From an uncultured beta proteobacterium (GTDB lineage Bacteria; Pseudomonadota; Gammaproteobacteria; Burkholderiales; Burkholderiaceae_C), in assembly GCA_903845935.1 (NCBI GenBank), contig CAIMZI010000091.1, positions 101,478 to 165,477 on the forward strand: a DNA stretch of 64,000 nucleotides, read 5' to 3'. The notes beneath the pieces are model-generated. The model saw only the letters and a list, made by a program, of their open reading frames with translations. It had not been told where the DNA came from and made no database searches. The position numbers were made by a program, and so were the translations under genes. Position 1 is the stretch's first letter. Every line of letters starts with the position of its first letter. Below are positions 57,197-64,000 of the stretch, piece by piece.

Positions 57197-57236
57197 TTTG
57201 TTTTGCTCTGCGAAACAACTGTTTGCAAAATCTTGA
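57197..57236. promoter_or_regulatory. IclR operator-like repeat, iclR-proximal copy
   Basis: Second copy in the same orientation, 24 bp ahead of the iclR start codon. Core TTGTTTTGC-TCT-GCGAAACAA plus GTTTGCAAAAT. The position suggests autoregulation of iclR, with the other copy controlling the divergent operon. Confidence 0.75.
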
Positions 57237-57259
57237 ATGTCTGGAAAGATCAAAACCCC

Positions 57260-58102
57260 ATGAATGACACGCCTGACGCCCTCGACGATGACGCCGTCGG
57301 CAAAGACCGCCAATTTGTGAATGCACTGGCGCGCGGTCTGGAAATTCTTCGCTGCTTTCGCCCCGGGGAAAAATTTCTGACCAACACCGAGTTGGCCAAA
57401 CGCACAGGCTTGCCCAAGCCCACCATCACGCGCCTGACCTACACACTGACCAAGCTCGGCTATCTGGACAGCCCCGCAGACCGGGGGCAATACCAATTGG
57501 CTTCCGGGGTGTTGTCTCTGGGCTATTCGCTGCTCTCCAATTTGGATGTGCGGGAACTGGCACGCCCCGGCATGCGGGAGTTAGCGGAGCGCACCCGTGC
57601 CAGCGTCTCCATCGGCCTGCGTGACCGGCTCACCATGGTGTACGTGGAATCCTGCCGCAGCAGCTCTGCGGTCACCTTGCGCCTGGATGTGGGCTCGCGC
57701 ATTCCGCTTGCCAGCACCGCCATGGGCCGCGCCTTGCTCTGCGGCATGCCGCAGCAGGAGCGCGACTTTGTGCTGGACCAGATGCGTCTGCAGGACGAGC
57801 TGCGATGGTCGCAAACCAAGGCCGGGGTAGAGCAGGCCTTCAAGCAATACCAGGACCTGGGCTTTTGTGTCTCGCTAGGTGATTGGGAGAAGAGCATTTC
57901 CGCTGTCGGTGTGCCCTTGCACATGCCCATGGGCGACAAGCTGATGGCCTTCAACTGCGGCGGCCCTTCCTTTTTGCTGTCGCAAGACACACTGATGAAC
58001 GACCTAGGCCCCGGCCTGGTGCAGCTCGTAAACGATGTGAAGGTCAAGATGGGGATGGCCTATGAATCCGGGCCCGAGCAAACCGCCCACACTGTGCGTT
58101 AA
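57260..58102 (+). CDS. IclR-family transcriptional regulator
   Basis: A 280-residue regulator with an N-terminal winged helix (LARGLEILRCFRPGEKFLTNTELAKRTGLPKPTITRLTYTL) and a GAF-like effector domain (about 100-275; GSRIPLASTAMGRALLCGM). ATG 57260 is chosen over the longer frame because it directly precedes family sequence. It is divergent from the acyl-CoA/Liv operon, with two repeated operator-like sequences between. It resembles the PcaR/PobR type regulators of aromatic and dicarboxylic acid catabolism, so its ligand is probably the acid or acyl-CoA handled by that operon. Confidence 0.93.
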   Translation: MNDTPDALDDDAVGKDRQFVNALARGLEILRCFRPGEKFLTNTELAKRTGLPKPTITRLTYTLTKLGYLDSPADRGQYQLASGVLSLGYSLLSNLDVRELARPGMRELAERTRASVSIGLRDRLTMVYVESCRSSSAVTLRLDVGSRIPLASTAMGRALLCGMPQQERDFVLDQMRLQDELRWSQTKAGVEQAFKQYQDLGFCVSLGDWEKSISAVGVPLHMPMGDKLMAFNCGGPSFLLSQDTLMNDLGPGLVQLVNDVKVKMGMAYESGPEQTAHTVR

Positions 58103-58135
58103 AACCTAAGAGCACGACCAGCGCGGTGTGCGCCA

Positions 58136-58172
58136 CATCCTGCTGGACCGCGACAAGCGGTCCAGCAGGATG
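58136..58172 (+). terminator. Long hairpin after iclR
   Basis: A perfect 16-bp stem (CATCCTGCTGGACCGC and its complement) with a 5-nt loop, 34 bp past the iclR stop. No T tract follows, so it may terminate poorly alone or protect the 3' end. It lies 29 bp ahead of the sigma-54 promoter. Confidence 0.65.
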
Positions 58173-58200
58173 GCAGTCGGGCAAACCCCTAGTGACGAAA

Positions 58201-58216
58201 TGGCACGGCGATTGCT
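58201..58216 (+). promoter_or_regulatory. Sigma-54 promoter of the pyrimidine degradation operon
   Basis: TGGCACGGCGATTGCT is a full match to TGGCAC-N5-TTGCW. The predicted transcript start near 58228 leaves about 67 nt before the GTG at 58295, which also argues against the TTG start at 58235. Confidence 0.85.
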
Positions 58217-58294
58217 AGTATTCATTGTAATTACTTGACCAAATGGTCAGTTTTTAAAGAATACCTGTTGCAACGCTTTTTGGGAGCTGCCCGC

Positions 58295-59659
58295 GTGACC
58301 CCTTCAACCCATGCCACCCACCTGCCGGATATCCAGGCCGCACGCCTGCCCCCCGAGGAATACGCCAGGCGCTTTGCCGACGCGACACCGCGCTTCACCT
58401 CCTCGCAGGCATTGCTGGAGGCCGAGCGCTGCCTTTACTGCTTTGACGCACCTTGCGCTACCGCCTGCCCGACCAGCATCGACGTGCCCTCCTTCATCAA
58501 GCGCATCGGTGACGGGAACCTGCGTGGTGCGGCGCGCACCATCCTGGATAGCAACCCGCTAGGCGGCATGTGCGCAAGGGTTTGCCCGACCGAGAACCTG
58601 TGTGAGGCGGTCTGCGTGCGCAACACACAGGAGGACAGACCGGTGGCGATTGGCCGCCTGCAGCGCTTTGCCGTGGACGCGCTGCTCGAAGGCCCGAGAC
58701 CGCAAATTTTCAGTCGCGCCGCTGCCACCGGCAAAACCATTGCCGTGGTGGGTGCGGGTCCGGCGGGACTGAGCTGTGCCCACACTTTGGCGCGCGAGGG
58801 CCACAGCGTCGTGGTGTTCGATGCCCGCCCCAAGGCCGGTGGTCTGAATGAATATGGACTGGCCAGCTACAAGACGCCGGGCAACTTTGCGCAGGCCGAG
58901 GTGCAGTGGCTGATGGGGCTAGGCGGCATTGAAATCCGCAACGACTGGAAGCTGGAAAGCACCGCGCAACTGGAGGCCTTGCGCCAGGAATACGACGCTG
59001 TTTTCCTCGGCATGGGCCTGTCCAGTACGGCGGCGCTGGGCGTTCCAGGCGAGACCCTCAAGGGCGTGCAGGACGCGGTGGACTTCATCTCTGCCCTGCG
59101 CCAGTGCGATGACCTGAGCCAGTTGCCGGTGGGCCGCCGCGTGATCGTCATTGGTGGCGGCATGACCGCCGTGGACGCCTCCGTGCAGAGCAAGCTGCTG
59201 GGTGCCAAGGTGGTGCACATGGTGTACCGGCGCGGGCCGGAGCAGATGTCGGCCTCCAAGGCCGAGCAGGAATGGGCGCAGACCAATGGCGTGGTGCTGC
59301 ACCAGTGGCTGGCTCCGGTTGAAATTGTCGGTGTGGATGGAAATGCCAGCGCGGTGCGCTTTGCCGAGCAGGCCCTTGTGGATGGCAAGCTCACACCGAC
59401 CGGGCGCGAGATCACCTGGGAGGCTGATGTGGTGCTCAAGGCGATTGGCCAGACGCTTGGCAACCCCTTGCTGGCACAAGCCGGCTTCACGCTACAGGAC
59501 GGACGCATTGCCACCGATGTCGATGGCAAGACCAACATCGACGGTGTCTGGGCCGGTGGCGACTGCCGGTCCGGTGGGCTGGACCTCACAGTGGAGGCGG
59601 TGGAACACGGCAAGCTATCTGCCAAGGCCATCCACGCGAAACTGCATGCGAGGGCCTAA
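58295..59659 (+). CDS. preT: Dihydropyrimidine dehydrogenase subunit PreT
   Basis: Electron-input subunit of NAD(P)H-dependent dihydropyrimidine dehydrogenase, 454 residues. The N-terminus has Cys-rich Fe-S motifs (CLYCFDAPCATACP and CARVCPTENLCEAVC). An FAD site (VVGAGPAGLSCAHTLA) and an NAD(P) site (RRVIVIGGGMTAVDASVQ) follow, and the glutamate-synthase-like GGDCRSGGLDLTVEAVEHGK closes it. With PreA it reduces uracil and thymine. GTG 58295 has GGGAG ahead and fits the sigma-54 promoter; the frame opens at TTG 58235. First gene of the operon. Confidence 0.94.
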   Translation: MTPSTHATHLPDIQAARLPPEEYARRFADATPRFTSSQALLEAERCLYCFDAPCATACPTSIDVPSFIKRIGDGNLRGAARTILDSNPLGGMCARVCPTENLCEAVCVRNTQEDRPVAIGRLQRFAVDALLEGPRPQIFSRAAATGKTIAVVGAGPAGLSCAHTLAREGHSVVVFDARPKAGGLNEYGLASYKTPGNFAQAEVQWLMGLGGIEIRNDWKLESTAQLEALRQEYDAVFLGMGLSSTAALGVPGETLKGVQDAVDFISALRQCDDLSQLPVGRRVIVIGGGMTAVDASVQSKLLGAKVVHMVYRRGPEQMSASKAEQEWAQTNGVVLHQWLAPVEIVGVDGNASAVRFAEQALVDGKLTPTGREITWEADVVLKAIGQTLGNPLLAQAGFTLQDGRIATDVDGKTNIDGVWAGGDCRSGGLDLTVEAVEHGKLSAKAIHAKLHARA

Positions 59660-59720
59660 ACCGGTACCGCCTGTCTGTCACATCCGCCACCTTTCACGCA
59701 AACCGATTTGGAACCCCACC

Positions 59721-61025
59721 ATGGCCAATCTGCAAACCACCTTCGCCGGAGTCACCAGCCCCAACCCTTTCTGGCTGGCCTCGGCCCCGCCCACCGACAA
59801 GGCCTACAACGTCAACCGCGCCTTTGAAGCCGGCTGGGGCGGGGTGGTCTGGAAGACCCTGGGCGAGGCCGGCCCACCGGTGGTCAACGTCAACGGCCCG
59901 CGCTACGGCGCACTGCTGACGCCGGACCGCCGCCTGTACGGCTTCAACAACATCGAGCTGATAACAGACCGCGATCTGGAAATCAATCTGCGCGAGATCG
60001 CCGAGGTCAAGCGCCTGTGGCCGGACCGCGCCATGGTGGTATCCATCATGGTGCCCTGCGTGGAGGAGAGCTGGAAGGCCATCCTGCCGCGCGTCGAAGA
60101 CACCGGCGCCGATGCCATCGAGCTGAACTTCGGCTGCCCGCACGGCATGAGCGAGCGCGGCATGGGCGCGGCCGTGGGCCAGGTGCCCGAGTACATCCAG
60201 ATGGTCACGCAGTGGTGCAAGCTGTATACGAAGTTGCCGGTGATCGTGAAGCTCACGCCCAACATCACCGATGTGCGCCTGCCGGCGCGCGCCGCCAAGG
60301 CCGGTGGGGCCGATGCGGTGTCGCTGATCAACACCATCAACTCCATCATGGGTGTGGACCCGTACACCCTGACCATGAGCCCCAGCACCGGCGGGCGGGG
60401 CTCGCACGGCGGCTACTGCGGCCCGGCCGTGAAGCCGATTGCACTGAACATGGTGGCCGAGATTGCACGCGACCCGCTGACCGCGGGCCTGCCCATCAGC
60501 GGCATCGGCGGGATTGGCACTTGGCGCGACGCGCTGGACTTTATTGCCCTGGGCGCCGGCAATGTGCAGGTGTGCACCGCCGCCATGGTCTACGGCTTCA
60601 AGATCGTGCAGGACATGGCTGATGGCCTGTCGACCTATATGGACGAGATGGGCTTCAAGAGCGTTTCCGAAATCGTTGGGCGGGCGACGCCCACGGTATC
60701 CGACTGGCGCTACCTGAACCTGAACCACATCAGCAAGGCCGTCATCAACCAGGACTCTTGCATCCAGTGCGGACGCTGCCACATTGCCTGCGAGGACACC
60801 TCGCACCAGGCCATCACCTTCGAAAAGGATGGCAAGCGCCACTTTGAGGTCAAGGAAGACGAGTGCGTGGGCTGCAATCTGTGCGTCAACGTCTGCCCGG
60901 TTCCCGAGTGCATCAGCATGCGCGATCTGGCACCCGGCGAAGTCGATCTGCGCACCCAAAAGGTGGTAACAGCCGAGCACGCCGACTGGACCATGCACCC
61001 CAACAACCCCATGCGCACCGCCTGA
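59721..61025 (+). CDS. preA: Dihydropyrimidine dehydrogenase catalytic subunit PreA
   Basis: A 434-residue FMN protein: a dihydroorotate-dehydrogenase-like barrel (about 1-310) with LASAPPTDKAYNVNRAFEAG, ELNFGCPHGMSERGMG (catalytic Cys region) and SGIGGIGTWRDALDFIALGA. Two 4Fe-4S clusters follow (CIQCGRCHIAC and CVGCNLCVNVC). It reduces the pyrimidine ring using electrons from PreT. ATG 59721 is the family start; the longer frame to 59202 is a shadow of preT. It is 61 bp downstream of preT. Confidence 0.96.
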   Translation: MANLQTTFAGVTSPNPFWLASAPPTDKAYNVNRAFEAGWGGVVWKTLGEAGPPVVNVNGPRYGALLTPDRRLYGFNNIELITDRDLEINLREIAEVKRLWPDRAMVVSIMVPCVEESWKAILPRVEDTGADAIELNFGCPHGMSERGMGAAVGQVPEYIQMVTQWCKLYTKLPVIVKLTPNITDVRLPARAAKAGGADAVSLINTINSIMGVDPYTLTMSPSTGGRGSHGGYCGPAVKPIALNMVAEIARDPLTAGLPISGIGGIGTWRDALDFIALGAGNVQVCTAAMVYGFKIVQDMADGLSTYMDEMGFKSVSEIVGRATPTVSDWRYLNLNHISKAVINQDSCIQCGRCHIACEDTSHQAITFEKDGKRHFEVKEDECVGCNLCVNVCPVPECISMRDLAPGEVDLRTQKVVTAEHADWTMHPNNPMRTA

Positions 61026-61041
61026 AGACGCACGCATTTAG

Positions 61042-62544
<1,503 letters not shown>

Positions 62545-62576
62545 TTGCCTACCCACTGACTGCCAGGAAACACACC

Positions 62577-63833
62577 ATGACCATTGCAACCGCAACCGAC
62601 ATTTCCTCGATCCGCATCAACGGCGAGCGCCTTTGGGCATCGCTCATGGAACTCGCCAAAATCGGCGCCACACCCAAGGGCGGCGTCTGCCGCTTAACCC
62701 TCACCGACCTCGATAAACAAGGCCGTGACCTGGTCCTCGGCTGGGCCCGTGAGGCCGGCATGGAAATCACCGTCGACAAGATCGGCAATGGTTTCATGCG
62801 CCGCCGGGGCCGCATCAACGCGCTCGCACCAATAGTCACCGGCAGCCACATCGACACCCAACCCACAGGCGGCAAGTTCGATGGCAACTACGGCGTGCTG
62901 GCCGGCATTGAAGTGGTGCGTACCCTGAACGACCATGGCATTGAAACCGAAGCGCCGATCGAGGTCGCCTTCTGGACCAACGAAGAAGGTTCGCGCTTTG
63001 TGCCGGTGATGATGGGCTCAGGCGTATTCGCCAAGGCCTTCACGCTGGAGCACGCCTATGCAGCCACCGACACCGAGGGCAAGTCGGTCAAGGATGAGCT
63101 TGCGCGCATTGGCTACATCGGCGAACAGGAACCGGGCGACCATCCGATTGGCGCCTATTTCGAAACGCATATCGAACAAGGTCCGGTGCTGGAGGACAAC
63201 GACGTCACCATCGGCGTGGTGAGCGGCGTGCTGGGCATCCGCTGGTTTGACTGCACCGTCGCCGGCATGGAGGCGCATGCCGGCCCCACGCCCATGGCCT
63301 TGCGCAAGGATGCGATGCAGGTGTCCGCCCGCATCATGCAGGAGGTGGTGGCCGCAGCCCTGCGCCATTCGCCGCATGGCCGTGGCACAGTGGGCATGGT
63401 GCAGGTCTTCCCCAACAGCCGCAATGTGATTCCGGGCCGCGTGAAATTCAGCGTCGACCTGCGCAATGCCACGGACGCGCTGGTGGACCAGATGGCCGAT
63501 GAGGTCAAGGCCTTTGCCGCCAAGGCTGCGGCAGAAAGCGGGCTCGACGTGAAGATTGAGCTGGTGTCGAGCTACCCAGCGCAAGTCTTCCACGCCGACT
63601 GCGTGGACGCCGTGGGGCGCGCCGCCCAGAAACTGGGTTACTCCAATATGCCCGCCGTGTCCGGAGCCGGACACGACGCGGTCTATATGGCAAAACTGGC
63701 ACCCAGCGGCATGATCTTCATCCCCTGCAAGGACGGCATCAGCCACAACGAAATTGAAGATGCCAAGCCCGAGCACATCACGGCCGGCTGCAACGTGCTG
63801 TTGCACGCCATGCTTGAGCGGGCGGGAACCTAG
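62577..63833 (+). CDS. N-carbamoyl-beta-alanine amidohydrolase family (M20 amidase, HyuC/AmaB type)
   Basis: A 418-residue dimetal amidohydrolase. It has the metal ligands in GSHIDTQPTGGKFDGNYG, FWTNEEGSRFVPVMMGS and AYFETHIEQGPVLE, and a dimerisation domain (about 215-330) with NVIPGRVKFSVDLRN. In this operon it should release CO2, ammonia and beta-alanine (or 3-aminoisobutyrate) from the ring-opened product. Allantoate amidohydrolase is a homologous alternative, but the context favours ureidopropionase. It starts 32 bp after the dihydropyrimidinase gene. Confidence 0.92.
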   Translation: MTIATATDISSIRINGERLWASLMELAKIGATPKGGVCRLTLTDLDKQGRDLVLGWAREAGMEITVDKIGNGFMRRRGRINALAPIVTGSHIDTQPTGGKFDGNYGVLAGIEVVRTLNDHGIETEAPIEVAFWTNEEGSRFVPVMMGSGVFAKAFTLEHAYAATDTEGKSVKDELARIGYIGEQEPGDHPIGAYFETHIEQGPVLEDNDVTIGVVSGVLGIRWFDCTVAGMEAHAGPTPMALRKDAMQVSARIMQEVVAAALRHSPHGRGTVGMVQVFPNSRNVIPGRVKFSVDLRNATDALVDQMADEVKAFAAKAAAESGLDVKIELVSSYPAQVFHADCVDAVGRAAQKLGYSNMPAVSGAGHDAVYMAKLAPSGMIFIPCKDGISHNEIEDAKPEHITAGCNVLLHAMLERAGT

Positions 63834-63896
63834 TTGCGAGAACTGTCGATGATCTTCTGTGAAGTTCATCGGCCTTTTAGGCAGCAAATTTTGGCC

Positions 63897-63935
63897 AAAA
63901 AAAAATCCCTCTCAGTTTCCTGAGAGGGATTTTTC
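63897..63935 (-). terminator. Terminator of the rRNA operon
   Basis: An 11-bp perfect stem (ATCCCTCTCAG/CTGAGAGGGAT, 63905-63930) with a 4-nt loop. In minus-strand sense it is followed by nine or more T residues. It lies 10-15 bp after the 5S 3' end and can also stop transcription from the pyrimidine operon. Confidence 0.92.
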
Positions 63936-63945
63936 ACTGTAATTA

Positions 63946-64000
63946 GCCTGACGATGACCTACTTTCACACGGGAACCCGCACTATCATCGGCGCTGACGC
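63946..64000 (-). rRNA. rrf: 5S ribosomal RNA, 3' end (partial)
   Basis: Read on the minus strand, the last 55 bases give the conserved 3' half of proteobacterial 5S rRNA: GCGCCGATGATAGTGCGGG, then CCCGTGTGAAAGTAGGTCAT and CGTCAGGC. The gene continues beyond the right edge, so an rRNA operon transcribed toward this window lies there. Confidence 0.95.

Larger units (their letters stand above)
56951..57259. other. Divergent control region between the acyl-CoA operon and iclR
   Basis: This 309-bp gap separates the minus-strand operon from the plus-strand iclR. It contains no supported gene. Its main content is two 40-bp direct repeats, listed separately, one on each side. Short open frames here are chance. 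Confidence 0.75.

Noticed and set aside
58090..58135. NtrC dyad upstream of the pyrimidine operon (GCAC...GTGC at about 58111-58132)
   Set aside because: The two half-sites are 12 bp apart instead of 7, so it does not fit the NtrC site.

Overview
This 64 kb window is a chromosomal stretch from a GC-rich betaproteobacterium. It most resembles the Comamonadaceae (Rhodoferax/Polaromonas-like Burkholderiales). That placement is inferred from the gene content (System I cytochrome c maturation, GTP-type PEP carboxykinase, AmtB with an Ala/Pro-rich N-terminal extension, paired pimeloyl-CoA-type acyl-CoA dehydrogenases) and from the recognisable 3' end of a proteobacterial 5S rRNA at the right edge. 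I see no phage, insertion sequence, integron, CRISPR array or tRNA. Genes are tightly packed, and only about a dozen gaps exceed 100 bp.

Left part (1-11.5 kb): the 5' end of trxC (leaving the window), a periplasmic binding protein paired with a CHASE-GGDEF diguanylate cyclase, a MacAB/DevBCA-like exporter (adaptor, permease, ATPase), an MFS exporter, an RNB exoribonuclease, an aldo/keto reductase, and a Fur-boxed cupredoxin-FTR1 iron uptake pair. Next come glutathione peroxidase and a complete ccmABCDEFGHI operon (11.98-18.95 kb, minus strand, including a 56-codon ccmD) preceded by a perfect FNR/Anr-type box. Then follow glcE-glcF (no glcD here), a regucalcin-like lactonase and an aldose 1-epimerase.

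Middle (23.5-43.5 kb): glnK-amtB with a near-consensus sigma-54 promoter and an NtrC-like site, a YifB/ComM-type ATPase, a cyclic-nucleotide-domain protein, recQ, a 97-codon unknown ORF whose start lies inside a perfect LexA (SOS) box, a 46-residue single-span membrane protein, and pckG behind a structured leader. A run of regulators and amino-acid genes follows: LysR, phosphoesterase, TetR, ArgP-like LysR divergent from dadA, and LysR divergent from a beta-alanine:pyruvate-type aminotransferase. Two unknown proteins and an Uup-type ABC-F ATPase close this part.

Right part (43.5-64 kb): catabolism. A glutaryl-CoA module (gcdH, family III CoA-transferase, divergent LysR) sits beside a nine-gene minus-strand operon with two acyl-CoA dehydrogenases, an enoyl-CoA hydratase/isomerase, a CoA-transferase and a complete branched-chain-type ABC transporter. 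That operon is headed by a divergent IclR regulator and two 40-bp operator-like repeats. After it comes the reductive pyrimidine degradation operon preT-preA-dihydropyrimidinase-ureidopropionase behind a perfect sigma-54 promoter match. The window ends in the terminator and 5S gene of an rRNA operon on the opposite strand.

Themes: nitrogen limitation probably drives both ammonium uptake and pyrimidine catabolism. The aminotransferase at 39 kb could finish pyrimidine breakdown by consuming beta-alanine. The two acyl-CoA loci would fit odd-chain dicarboxylate breakdown (C7 to C5 to crotonyl-CoA), which is an inference. No clearly new multi-gene system is evident; the best unexplained items are the SOS-boxed 97-residue protein, the pckG leader and the operator repeats.
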